A stretch of 14,194 bases of DNA, from the NCBI GenBank assembly GCA_938049075.1, contig CALICZ010000020.1, forward strand, positions 1 through 14,194, in the 5' to 3' direction. The stretch comes from an uncultured Candidatus Saccharibacteria bacterium. Its GTDB lineage: Bacteria; Patescibacteriota; Saccharimonadia; Saccharimonadales; Saccharimonadaceae. The notes below the pieces were generated by a model. That model made no database searches, had not been told where the DNA came from, and saw nothing but the letters and a program-made list of their open reading frames with translations. The position numbers and the translations under genes were made by a program. Each line of letters starts with the position of its first letter. The stretch's first letter is position 1. Below are positions 1-7,178 of the stretch, one piece after another.

Positions 1-760
1 AATTCTCATTGCGAAAACGCGGCCCGAGATCGTACACCTTCTCAAACCCAGCGCCAATCAGGCGCTTGAGCGGCAGCTCGTGAGAAATACGCAGGTAAAA
101 CTGCTGGTCGTCCAGCGCGTCCATATGCGTCACAAATGGATTAGCGTCAGCGCCGCCAGTGGTGTGTTCCAATACCGGCACATTCACCTCAGTAAACCCA
201 TGACTGTTTAGATAATCACGCGTCGCCTGCCAAAACACGCTGCGGCGATAAAAGCGCTGACGCACCGCTGGGTTAACATTCATATCCACATAGCGGCGGC
301 GAAAACGCTCTTCCTTATTCTCGAGCTTTTCTGGCATTGGCCGCAGAGCTTTGGCGAGCAGCCGCAGCTCACGCACGCCCACCGAAATCTCACCCGTCTT
401 CGTCCGCAGCACCGTGCCAGTCGCCTCTACAAAGTCGCCTGTATCAAGCAGCTTGAGCTGCTTCATGCCGAGAATACCGCGCGGAGCGTCGAGCTCGGCC
501 ATTGTGTCGCGCTGCAGGTAAAGCTGCACTTCGCCGCTCGCGTCTTGCAGTTTGATGAAGGCCAACTTGCCAAAGCTACGAACGGACAGCACGCGCCCAG
601 CCACCGCTACCTCGTGGCCAGCCAGTTCGTCGTACTGCGTCACCACTGTCGCACAGTCGTGTGTGCGCTCAGTGTGTGCTGGGTAAGGGTCGATGCCTAG
701 CTCGCGCAGCGCTGCTAATTTTCGTAATCGTTCGTTTCGGTAATCTTGTAATGTCGCCAT
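1..760 (-). CDS. lysS: Lysyl-tRNA synthetase, class II (N-terminal part, cut by window edge)
   Basis: Charges tRNA-Lys with lysine in the cytoplasm. The visible 253 codons begin MATLQDYRNERLRKLAALRE, then an OB-fold anticodon-binding domain (about residues 50-140, including GEVQLYLQRD). The start of the class II catalytic core follows, with a motif 1 region (RSVFWQATRDYLNSHGFTEV), TGGADANPF, YLRISHELPLKRL and the beginning of motif 2 (LGPRFRNE), where the window ends. These match bacterial LysRS closely by family knowledge. The start is the ATG at 758-760, because it gives the normal N-terminus and lies just downstream of a good promoter. There is no Shine-Dalgarno: only 11 bases separate the -10 from the ATG, so the mRNA is probably leaderless. 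No T-box leader is possible in so short a 5' region. The rest of the gene, with motif 3, lies outside the window. Confidence 0.96.
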   Translation of the reverse strand, partial: MATLQDYRNERLRKLAALRELGIDPYPAHTERTHDCATVVTQYDELAGHEVAVAGRVLSVRSFGKLAFIKLQDASGEVQLYLQRDTMAELDAPRGILGMKQLKLLDTGDFVEATGTVLRTKTGEISVGVRELRLLAKALRPMPEKLENKEERFRRRYVDMNVNPAVRQRFYRRSVFWQATRDYLNSHGFTEVNVPVLEHTTGGADANPFVTHMDALDDQQFYLRISHELPLKRLIGAGFEKVYDLGPRFRNEN

Positions 761-771
761 AATTGCTTGCT

Positions 772-800
772 ATTATAGCGGAGAATGGGATGATTGTCGA
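772..800 (-). promoter_or_regulatory. lysS promoter, nearly leaderless
   Basis: On the minus strand, TCGACA (-35, 795-800) is followed after 17 bases by a perfect TATAAT (-10, 772-777). Both boxes are close to sigma-70 consensus. The ATG of lysS comes 11 bases after the -10, leaving a predicted 5' leader of only a few nucleotides. Confidence 0.75.
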
Positions 801-874
801 CTAGGGCAACATCCTAATCGCTCCACCCTACCAAGTTCTTAGAGAAGTGCGGCACTTAGCAGCTAATCTCTCTC

Positions 875-1522
875 CTATTTTGATCGCGAAGAAGTGGTCA
901 GCGGTGCGCAGGCAATTGCTGTTTTGCCAGGGCCAGATGCAGTCATCGAGGCCTGTGTGTCCGTGCCCGCGTACCCAATATCGGGTGATGTCGTCACATT
1001 CCAGCCACCCTTGCCAGTCTCGCTTGGGCCAGTTGCAATGGCAATTGGTACCTGGTGCTCCCCCCTCTTTGCATTCGATGAATACACCAGTGTCGCTTGC
1101 GTCCGTTCTTGTTCGCCCGTCGAGAATTTTACCATAGTGAGTCGTGTTGTGCTGCCATCAGGGTTTGTGATGGTTGTTTGTGGGTTCTCTGCTGTCACGG
1201 TTATTTCTTGACGGGTTTTATCGCGACAATGAGTTTTGTCAGTGGCTGGATCGGTCACAAAGGGACTCTCTGTATACTTCGCCAGCTCACCAGAAGTTGG
1301 TCGCGCTGCAGCAACCGAGGTTTTTTCGCCAGGTTGGTAGTGCTGGTAGCCAATATAACCCCCACCAATCAGCGCCGCCGCAGCTGCCGTCAACGCGGTG
1401 AGCCGCCGCACTGCCGAGGGTTTATCGTGCTTAGATTTCAGCTGATCGCACTCATAGTTTGGTCTCTTATATGCATACCCTTTGCTAGGGCGATGTGCGT
1501 GTCGTGCTGTATATCGAGTCAT
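875..1522 (-). CDS. Membrane-anchored exported protein of unknown function
   Basis: I do not recognise a family for this 215-residue protein. It has a basic cytoplasmic N-terminus of about 40 residues (many Arg/Lys/Tyr), then one hydrophobic segment at about 41-60 (Ala-rich, ending IGGGYIGY). A polar Thr/Ser/Gly-rich domain follows that should lie outside the membrane. There is no lipobox cysteine after the segment, so it is probably a type II-like single-pass anchor rather than a lipoprotein. Only two cysteines (99 and 205) fall in the outer domain and could form a disulfide. The ATG at 1520-1522 has AAGGAG seven bases upstream and a good promoter behind it, which supports a real gene. It is transcribed alone toward lysS, and no clear terminator is seen after it. 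It could be a surface or cell-contact protein, but nothing in the sequence shows this. Confidence 0.8.
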   Translation of the reverse strand: MTRYTARHAHRPSKGYAYKRPNYECDQLKSKHDKPSAVRRLTALTAAAAALIGGGYIGYQHYQPGEKTSVAAARPTSGELAKYTESPFVTDPATDKTHCRDKTRQEITVTAENPQTTITNPDGSTTRLTMVKFSTGEQERTQATLVYSSNAKRGEHQVPIAIATGPSETGKGGWNVTTSPDIGYAGTDTQASMTASGPGKTAIACAPLTTSSRSK

Positions 1523-1557
1523 CGTCGGTCTCCTTGGGCTGTTATGGTTGATTGTCT

Positions 1558-1586
1558 ATCATAGCATAACATCGACAATAACGCAA
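1558..1586 (-). promoter_or_regulatory. Promoter of the exported-protein gene
   Basis: On the minus strand, TTGCGT (1581-1586) and TATGAT (1558-1563) are 17 bases apart. The -10 is preceded by TGC, making an extended -10. About 35 bases separate it from the ATG at 1522, enough for a leader with the AAGGAG ribosome site. Confidence 0.65.
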
Positions 1587-1760
1587 TTATAGTGAATTGC
1601 TTATGGTTTGGTATGGTTCTTCTGTATTCCCAGTAAATCAAGATTTTTCATATATTTAGCCTTTAGCATCAATACTAAAAGATTATTAACTACCGAAGGG
1701 CTGGATACATGTACCGTGCGTATAGCCACATCCCTACTCTGCTGCTTTAATACTCACAAC

Positions 1761-1788
1761 AAAAGCCGAGCAGTTCATGCTGCTCGGC
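1761..1788 (-). terminator. Intrinsic terminator after proS-greA
   Basis: A perfect 9-bp stem, GCCGAGCAG (1765-1773) with CTGCTCGGC (1780-1788), has a 6-base loop. Read leftward it is followed by TTTTGTTGT. It starts 20 bases after the greA stop codon. The other flank is also T-rich on the plus strand, so it may work in both directions. Confidence 0.85.
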
Positions 1789-1807
1789 CTATTATTTTGA
1801 GATATAC

Positions 1808-2266
1808 TTATTGCACCTGCTGAATAGTGTAGGTGATCTCGCCCTTGGGGGTGGTGATCGTCACCTGCTCACCTGCACGGTGGCCCAGCAAGGCTTGGCC
1901 AAGAGGCGATTCGTCGCTAATCTTGTTCTCCAGTGGATCAGCCTCAACTGGGCCTACCACAGTATAGGTCTTTTCCAACCCTGTGTCCGAGACGAGGGAG
2001 ACAGTACTACCTAGGTGGATGACACCAGTGCTTGGAGCAGTAATCTGCTCGGCATTAAGCAAGATCTCCTCGATTTCGGCAATGCGCGTCTCTACCACGC
2101 CTTGCTCTTCGCGTGCGCTGTCGTACTCGGCGTTTTCACTCAGGTCGCCGTAGTCGCGAGCCTCAGCAATCTTCTCGGCAATTTCGCCGCGGCGGCCCTT
2201 CAGCTCCTCCAGCTCTGCCTCGAGCTCTTGGCGGCCAGCATCAGTAATCTGGTAAGTTTTTTTCAT
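1808..2266 (-). CDS. greA: Transcription elongation factor GreA
   Basis: GreA binds the RNA polymerase secondary channel and stimulates cleavage of backtracked transcripts. This 152-residue protein starts MKKTYQITDAGRQELEAELE. It has the N-terminal antiparallel coiled coil with the acidic tip (EARDYGDLSENAEYDSAREE, about residues 34-53) and the C-terminal FKBP-like domain, including the typical PLGQALLGH and TPKGEITYTI segments. I chose the ATG at 2264-2266 because it aligns with the usual GreA N-terminus and has GAAAGGAG ten bases upstream. An in-frame ATG at 2275 lies only one base from that site, and a further upstream start would be TTG at 2290. It lies 51 bases downstream of proS on the same strand, probably co-transcribed with it, and is followed by an intrinsic terminator. 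GreA next to a tRNA synthetase is a common bacterial arrangement. Confidence 0.96.
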   Translation of the reverse strand: MKKTYQITDAGRQELEAELEELKGRRGEIAEKIAEARDYGDLSENAEYDSAREEQGVVETRIAEIEEILLNAEQITAPSTGVIHLGSTVSLVSDTGLEKTYTVVGPVEADPLENKISDESPLGQALLGHRAGEQVTITTPKGEITYTIQQVQ

Positions 2267-2276
2267 TATCTTCATA

Positions 2277-2284
2277 CTCCTTTC
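2277..2284 (-). promoter_or_regulatory. greA ribosome-binding site, helps decide the start
   Basis: GAAAGGAG on the minus strand lies 10 bases before ATG 2266 but only one base before ATG 2275. The spacing therefore favours 2266, which also matches family N-termini. The spacing of 10 is slightly long. Confidence 0.65.
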
Positions 2285-2317
2285 TTGCAAAGTCGGTGAG
2301 GCATGCCAGGGGCATGG

Positions 2318-4039
2318 CTATACCGTGCGACAAGCTCCGCAATGGTTACCCAGTGTAGCAAGCAATTGGCTTGTCGTCAAGCGCTGCTGCTTGCCCGTCC
2401 GGCGATCTACGATCTCCCACTCCTCTGCCTCAAGCAGTCGGTCGCTTACCGTGACGCGGGTTGGCATGCCGAGTAGCTCTGCATCAGCAAATTTTTCCCC
2501 GGGACGAGCGGCGCGGTCGTCGTATAGCACCGTAATGCCAGCGTGCTGCAGTGTATCATAAAGCTTATCTGCCGCCGCTACCGACTCCTTGCCAATCTGC
2601 ACCAAGTGGACGCGGGCTGGAGCTATTTCCTCAGGCCACACTAGGCCTTTGTCGTCAGCAAATTTCTCTACAATCACGCCCATCACGCGGGTGATGCCAA
2701 TGCCGTAGCTGCCCATGTAGGCGTGGTGCTGGCGGCCATCCTCGCCGGTAAAGACCAGGCCCATCTCCTCTGATTTTTGGGTACCAAAGTTGAAGATATT
2801 GCCCACCTCAGCCGTGCGACGTTTTTGGTAGACTTCGCCAGTCTCAGGCGAAATATCACCTTCTTTCGCAAGTTTAATCTCGACGAACTCGCTTGGTCGC
2901 GGTATATCACGACCCCAGTTAGCATTATAGGCATGCTGACCAGTTTTATTGGCACCAGTTTCAAAGTTCACCATATCTTCACATGAATCATCAACAAACA
3001 GCCGCACATTCTCTGGTAGATTATATAGCCCAGCAAAGCCTAGCTTCGCCCCTGTTGTCGCCTTAATCTGTTCACCATCCGCTAGGCGCAGCCACGATAC
3101 GTTCGCCACCGCCTTAAGCTTATCTTCGTTAATTTCATAGTCACTCCGTACTACCGCCAGCAACATACCATCTGGCGAATCGTACAACATTGACTTAGTG
3201 CTAGCTGTGCGCGGAATGTCCAGCGCTTTCGTCAGTGCTTCCGCACCGATGATATTTTCGTCATCTAACATGCCTAATGGTTTCATGGCAGCACCAGCAT
3301 CCGGGTTCGGTGTTGCACGCACCGGTGCAACTTCGGCGTTGTAGGCAACATTCGTACTTGGCACGATGAAAATATCGTCCTCACCTGTCTCACAAATCGT
3401 CTGGAATTCGTGGCTAAACTTAGTAAAGGCCCCGCCGCTGGCAAACGTCACGTAGGTGTCATCCCCCAGGCCAAAACGGTTGTAGCAGCGCTTATAGGCC
3501 TCGATAACCTCTTGATAGTAGGCATCCAAATTTTCCTTACTGGCGTGGATGCTATACATATCCTTCATGATAAACTCACGCCCACGCATGATGCCACTCT
3601 TGGCGCGTAGCTCGTTGCGGAGTTTGTTCTGGAATTGGTAGACGCTAATGGGCAGATCTTTGTAGCTTTTAAGGTAACTACGCAGCAGTTCGATAATCGG
3701 CTCCTCGTGCGTCCAGCCAAAGCCGACCTCAGTGCCATCCTGCAGGTGCGACTTGAACCACACGTCCACCAGCTCATCGCTCCAGCGGCCAGTCTCCTGC
3801 CAGAGCTCCTGGCGCTGCAGGGTGCTCATCTGCAGTTCTTGGCTGCTGATGCGGTTCATTTCTTCGCGGACAATCTGCTTGATGTTCTCGAGCACGGCCA
3901 GTCCCAGCGGCGTGTAGGAATAGACGCCGGCCATCGTCTTGTGCACGTAGCCAGCGCGAATCAGCAGCTGGGCATTGTGCGCTACCTCATCGGCGGGGGC
4001 TTGTTTGCGGGTGCGGGTAAAGGTGTGTGATAATCGCAT
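2318..4039 (-). CDS. proS: Prolyl-tRNA synthetase, bacterial type with editing (INS) domain
   Basis: Class II synthetase that charges tRNA-Pro in the cytoplasm. At 573 residues it matches the long bacterial form. Motif 1 lies around residues 40-70 (GVYSYTPLGLAVL). The GWTHEEP block is at about 108-114 and motif 2 (RNELRAKSGIMRGREFIMKD) at 141-160. The editing insertion domain, which clears mischarged Ala-tRNA, spans about 225-400, with TKSMLYD at 281-287. Motif 3 (HHAYMGSYGIGITRVMG) is at 438-454, and the HGTP-type anticodon-binding domain follows (ARVHLVQIG to the end). The C-terminus NHCGACRTV carries an HCxxC pair of cysteines. The start is the ATG at 4037-4039, which gives the standard MRLSHTF beginning. 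There is no clear ribosome site and a -10 lies about 10 bases away, so the mRNA is probably leaderless. greA follows after 51 bases. Confidence 0.97.
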   Translation of the reverse strand: MRLSHTFTRTRKQAPADEVAHNAQLLIRAGYVHKTMAGVYSYTPLGLAVLENIKQIVREEMNRISSQELQMSTLQRQELWQETGRWSDELVDVWFKSHLQDGTEVGFGWTHEEPIIELLRSYLKSYKDLPISVYQFQNKLRNELRAKSGIMRGREFIMKDMYSIHASKENLDAYYQEVIEAYKRCYNRFGLGDDTYVTFASGGAFTKFSHEFQTICETGEDDIFIVPSTNVAYNAEVAPVRATPNPDAGAAMKPLGMLDDENIIGAEALTKALDIPRTASTKSMLYDSPDGMLLAVVRSDYEINEDKLKAVANVSWLRLADGEQIKATTGAKLGFAGLYNLPENVRLFVDDSCEDMVNFETGANKTGQHAYNANWGRDIPRPSEFVEIKLAKEGDISPETGEVYQKRRTAEVGNIFNFGTQKSEEMGLVFTGEDGRQHHAYMGSYGIGITRVMGVIVEKFADDKGLVWPEEIAPARVHLVQIGKESVAAADKLYDTLQHAGITVLYDDRAARPGEKFADAELLGMPTRVTVSDRLLEAEEWEIVDRRTGKQQRLTTSQLLATLGNHCGACRTV

Positions 4040-4347
4040 AATCTCTCTTATAGTAACACAAGATTGGCAAAAGCGGCATGAGACAGCCAGGCTGAATGCT
4101 CATAATTTCATCTCGAAGCCAACCGCTGGCGCAGTCAGCTCACCGAACAAGAAAATATCTGGAGGCCAGCGACGAAATATACGGAAAAGCACTATCATTC
4201 TATCTGGCCGGAACATTTTCGGTTTGGTGAGCTCCTGTGCCAGTAGAGAGATACCAAGAAAGAGGGGTTCTAGGATTGATACGGGAGAAAAGATATCGAC
4301 ACAAAATAAGATTTCTGAGTTAAGCTCGCTAGTCGGCTCATTCTTCC
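4040..4347. other. Gene-poor spacer between the CPBP protease and proS
   Basis: About 308 bases with no convincing gene. Open frames exist on both strands (4100-4423 minus, 107 codons, overlapping the CPBP 3' end; 3975-4361 plus, overlapping proS). Neither has a recognisable domain or a ribosome site that I can see. The stretch is visibly richer in A+T than its neighbours. The only clear function is the proS promoter at its left end. No terminator-like stem with a T-run was found after the CPBP gene. It could be decayed coding sequence or hold an unrecognised small gene. Confidence 0.5.
4050..4058 (-). promoter_or_regulatory. proS extended -10 promoter
   Basis: On the minus strand, TGT precedes TACTAT (4050-4055), an extended -10 ten bases before the proS ATG. 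An overlapping TATAAG (4047-4052) is the alternative. No good -35 is visible. Either choice leaves almost no leader. Confidence 0.5.
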
Positions 4348-5145
4348 CTACCCCACCATAAAGACAAACATCGCCAAAAATGCAATCGCGTTCTTGAGCA
4401 TATGAATGAGAATGCCGGGCCATATTGTACCAGTCGTATGACGCAGCGCCACCAGCACAATGCTGAGCATCGCGACATCAATGCCGACATTGAGCTGGCC
4501 ATGTACATAACCAAAGAGCCCACTCACCACTACGGTAATAAGCCACAATGGCATGTGCGCGGCGTGGAGTTTGCTATCCAAATAGCCGCGAAACACCAGC
4601 TCCTCGGCCACTGGTGCTACCACCACCAACATTACAAAGGCGAGCAAGCGCTCTGCGCCATAGAGCTGCTTGAAACCGAGATTTTGTGCCTGAGTCGCAT
4701 CAAAGCCAGGCAGCCACTGCTTGGCCGCCGCCAGCGCAATCATCGACAGCACAATGTAGATAATGAAGCCCACCAGCGCCCAACCAAAGTCGCGCCACTG
4801 CAGCGAGCGCCGCCACCCAAGCTGGCGCCAGGTGGTGCGAAAGCTCGCTGGCACCTTGGGCCGTACGCGCCACACCAGCCATGGTAGGCCAATCAGCAGC
4901 ATCAGCGCCACCACATAAACCGCTGTTTGCATCATGATAAGCGGCAAGACCGGCACCGACTCTTGGCCATGAAAGAGAAGGTAGAGTACCACACTGCAGA
5001 GTAACCCTGCCCCCATAAAGCTCAGCCAGATCCACAGCGGCCAACCGAGCCACGAGGCAACGCGCAGCAGGCACTGGCGTGGCGTGAGCGGCGTTTTGGG
5101 CTGGGAGGGGTGAGCGGCTTTGGGGCGGAGAGCAACACGTATCAT
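4348..5145 (-). CDS. CPBP family intramembrane metalloprotease (Abi/CAAX-like)
   Basis: A 265-residue multi-pass membrane protein of the CPBP/Abi family (the family of Rce1-like prenyl endopeptidases). It has several hydrophobic segments (about 37-58, 67-93, 121-141, 168-180, 199-213, 222-236, 244-263). The catalytic signature is complete: EELVFRG (EE at 181-182, R186), FGYVH (211-215) and HMLKN (H248, N252). The N-terminal 25 residues are basic and cytoplasmic. In bacteria these proteins act in peptide maturation, immunity to bacteriocins or unknown processing; the substrate here cannot be told. The ATG at 5143-5145 has a modest AAGGAA eight bases upstream. It follows rseP by 106 bases on the same strand with no terminator between, so it is probably the last gene of the frr-uppS-rseP unit. 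No clear promoter of its own was found. Confidence 0.9.
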   Translation of the reverse strand: MIRVALRPKAAHPSQPKTPLTPRQCLLRVASWLGWPLWIWLSFMGAGLLCSVVLYLLFHGQESVPVLPLIMMQTAVYVVALMLLIGLPWLVWRVRPKVPASFRTTWRQLGWRRSLQWRDFGWALVGFIIYIVLSMIALAAAKQWLPGFDATQAQNLGFKQLYGAERLLAFVMLVVVAPVAEELVFRGYLDSKLHAAHMPLWLITVVVSGLFGYVHGQLNVGIDVAMLSIVLVALRHTTGTIWPGILIHMLKNAIAFLAMFVFMVG

Positions 5146-5251
5146 GAAGTGAGTTCCTTATGTATTACCATGACGCGATTGAGCAACCATATCTCCCCGC
5201 GCTGCAACCCTCCACGATAACGCTCTACCCTGCTACACTGCTTAGCCTGCA

Positions 5252-6418
5252 TCAGTGCACCAACTTCCCGATATCAGCAATCGTCACGAGCACAATCAAG
5301 CCAAGCAAGCACAAGAAACCAGCCGCTTGGATATTCTCTTCCATCTGCTTACTAAGTGGCTTGCGCAGCAGGCGGAAGATCGCCATCACTGTCCAGCGAC
5401 CACCATCGAGCGCCGGAATAGGCAAGATATTCATCACTGCCAGCGATAACGCAATGATCGCCGTCAGCAGCAACACATGCACCACGCCAGCCTGCCCCGC
5501 CGCTGGGAAGATAATGGCAAAGATCCCCACCGGGCCAGCCACGGCATTGCCCACCTGTGATAAGTTTTGCTTGGCCTGCTGGCTCGTCGCGCTGTCGCTA
5601 CTAAACTGCTGCACCAGACTAGTGGCGAGATTTACCACCATATCACCCAAGCCCTGGAGCGTCACTCTAGTAAGCTGCGCCGTTGTCACGACACCCACAA
5701 TCGGTGCCGACCAGGTGGCACGGATTGTATCTTGCTGCTTGGTGAGCTCTGCCCCTAGGTAGCCTTTGCGGTCAGGGTTATCTTTGCGCAGCGCCACCAT
5801 GGCAGTGGCTTGCTTATCACCGCGGGTGTACACTACGGGTACGGTTTCGCCCTTGTGTTGGCTCGCAAAGTGCGCTAGGTCGGTTGTGCTGCGCACCGTT
5901 TGCCCAGCCAGCTGGTTAATTGCATCACCCTGGCGGAGGCCTGCCTTGGCGGCGGGCAAGCCAGGAGTAAGTGTGCCAAGCTGCACCGGGTGGTTACTCA
6001 CCACTGCGTCGCTTGGTAGGTAAAATTGGTTGTCGATCATCTTAGGCAAGCCCACCCAGGCGAGGCCAGTGAGGAGCACCACTGCAGTTAGCCAGTTGAC
6101 AGTCACGCCAGCCAGCAAGATCTTGGTCTTTTGCCAAAAGGTTGCTGCGCCATAATCACCAGGCTGATCAGCCGCATCGTGCTCGCCCTGCAGCTTAACA
6201 AAGCCACCCAGCGGCAGCCAGTTGAGCGAGAAGCGGACATTCTCACCCAGAATACTTTTTTTGATCACCTTGCTATAGGCCCGTGGCGGAAAGCCAATAC
6301 CAAACTCCTCCACCACCACACCATTGCGCCGCGCCACAATGCCATGGCCCAGCTCGTGCGTTGCCACCAGCAGCGTCAGTGCGATCACTCCAATGATAAT
6401 ACCAATCACTATTTCCAT
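5252..6418 (-). CDS. rseP: Site-2 intramembrane zinc metalloprotease RseP/RasP (M50B)
   Basis: Cleaves transmembrane segments of anti-sigma factors and leftover signal peptides within the membrane. The protein has 388 residues, somewhat shorter than E. coli RseP, with one PDZ domain rather than two. The zinc site HELGH is at 21-25 inside the first membrane segment. It is followed by FGIGFPPR (39-46), the LPLGGFVKL membrane-reentrant segment (68-76), a membrane segment at 103-123, the PDZ domain at about 140-212, AGPVGIF (294-300), and the third zinc-ligand motif NILPIPALDGG (330-340, Asp338). A last membrane segment is at 365-380. The ATG at 6416-6418 has AAGGAGG just upstream, inside the 12-base gap after uppS, so the two are co-translated or tightly coupled. 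The classical regulated-proteolysis partner (an anti-sigma factor) is not in the window. Confidence 0.96.
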   Translation of the reverse strand: MEIVIGIIIGVIALTLLVATHELGHGIVARRNGVVVEEFGIGFPPRAYSKVIKKSILGENVRFSLNWLPLGGFVKLQGEHDAADQPGDYGAATFWQKTKILLAGVTVNWLTAVVLLTGLAWVGLPKMIDNQFYLPSDAVVSNHPVQLGTLTPGLPAAKAGLRQGDAINQLAGQTVRSTTDLAHFASQHKGETVPVVYTRGDKQATAMVALRKDNPDRKGYLGAELTKQQDTIRATWSAPIVGVVTTAQLTRVTLQGLGDMVVNLATSLVQQFSSDSATSQQAKQNLSQVGNAVAGPVGIFAIIFPAAGQAGVVHVLLLTAIIALSLAVMNILPIPALDGGRWTVMAIFRLLRKPLSKQMEENIQAAGFLCLLGLIVLVTIADIGKLVH

Positions 6419-6430
6419 ATTCCTCCTTCG

Positions 6431-7126
6431 TTATCCTCCAAAGCGTCGCTGTCGCCGGGCATACTCGGCCAGCAAAGCATCGACGTCGGCGTGTGTCATA
6501 TCTGGCCATGGCTTATCCAAGAACAGCAGCTCGCTATAGGCGCTGCGCCACAGCATGAAGTTGCTCAGCCTCTGCTCACCACTGGTGCGAACGATCAAAT
6601 CACACGGCGGCACATCTGGCGTATACAAAAATTGCTCAAAGATCTGGGCTGTTACTTTCTTATGAACCGAGAGCGTTTTACGCAAGCGATTGACCGCGTC
6701 GATAATCTCCTGCTGCCCACCATAATTAAACGACAGCACCATCGTGCCCTGCTGCAAATCCTTGGTGGCAGCCTCAGCAGCATCGATCGCCTTCTTGACC
6801 CGCCGGCTTAGGCGCAGGCGCGTCCCTGCCACGCGGATGCGCACCCCATGCTCGATGAAGATCGGCAGGTCTTGGTCGAGCATCGTCACCAGCAGATTCA
6901 TCAAGTGCTTGACCTCTGGGCCGCTGCGGTGCCAGTTCTCGGTGCTAAAGATATAGGCGCTGACGTAGGGCACGCCACGCTCGATGGTAGTAAGAGCAAT
7001 ATCGCGCAGCTTCTCGTAGCCCGCGCTGTGCCCCTCTTGGGCTGAGAGGCCACGCTGCTTGGCCCAGCGCCGATTGCCATCAACAATATAGCCAACATGC
7101 TGCGGCAAGTGCATGGTAGCACTCAT
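6431..7126 (-). CDS. uppS: Undecaprenyl (polyprenyl) diphosphate synthase, cis-prenyltransferase
   Basis: Adds isopentenyl units in cis to farnesyl diphosphate to make the lipid carrier for cell-wall precursors, at the cytoplasmic membrane face. From the chosen start it has 231 residues. The conserved blocks are all present: HVGYIVDGNRRWAKQRGL (catalytic Asp16), GHSAGY, FSTENW, SFNYGG, and DLIVRTSGEQRLSNFMLW with the terminal RRFGG. The second residue after DGN is Arg where E. coli has Gly, and the late motif is RTSGE rather than RTGGE; both resemble actinobacterial cis-prenyltransferases. The start at 7124-7126 is preferred because GGAG lies six bases upstream; the in-frame ATG at 7136-7138 has no site. 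It follows frr by about 50 bases and precedes rseP by 12. cdsA and dxr, which usually come next, are absent here. Confidence 0.95.
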   Translation of the reverse strand: MSATMHLPQHVGYIVDGNRRWAKQRGLSAQEGHSAGYEKLRDIALTTIERGVPYVSAYIFSTENWHRSGPEVKHLMNLLVTMLDQDLPIFIEHGVRIRVAGTRLRLSRRVKKAIDAAEAATKDLQQGTMVLSFNYGGQQEIIDAVNRLRKTLSVHKKVTAQIFEQFLYTPDVPPCDLIVRTSGEQRLSNFMLWRSAYSELLFLDKPWPDMTHADVDALLAEYARRQRRFGG

Positions 7127-7132
7127 GCCTGG

Positions 7133-7136
7133 CTCC
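7133..7136 (-). promoter_or_regulatory. uppS ribosome-binding site that decides the start
   Basis: GGAG on the minus strand ends six bases before ATG 7126 and overlaps the next upstream in-frame ATG (7136-7138). It therefore argues for the downstream start. Confidence 0.55.
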
Positions 7137-7178
7137 ATGATGGGCGGTTGGTTGCGTACGTCAGCAGAGAGCGCATCA

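Noticed and set aside
841..875. AAGTGCCGCACTT palindrome after the exported-protein gene as a terminator
   Set aside because: The stem is only 5-6 bp with almost no loop and no T-run on either strand.
1097..1564. 155-codon plus-strand open frame opposite the exported-protein gene
   Set aside because: It mirrors the minus-strand gene, has no ribosome site or recognisable domain, and runs into that gene's promoter.
2267..2290. Longer GreA starting at 2290
   Set aside because: The start would be TTG, it lies upstream of the ribosome site, and the added residues are not typical of GreA.
4099..4105. CTCATAA, identical to a tRNA-Met anticodon loop, near a GFE-like frame that often marks antisense tRNA
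   Set aside because: The flanking bases do not pair into an anticodon stem, and no acceptor or T arm can be folded around it.
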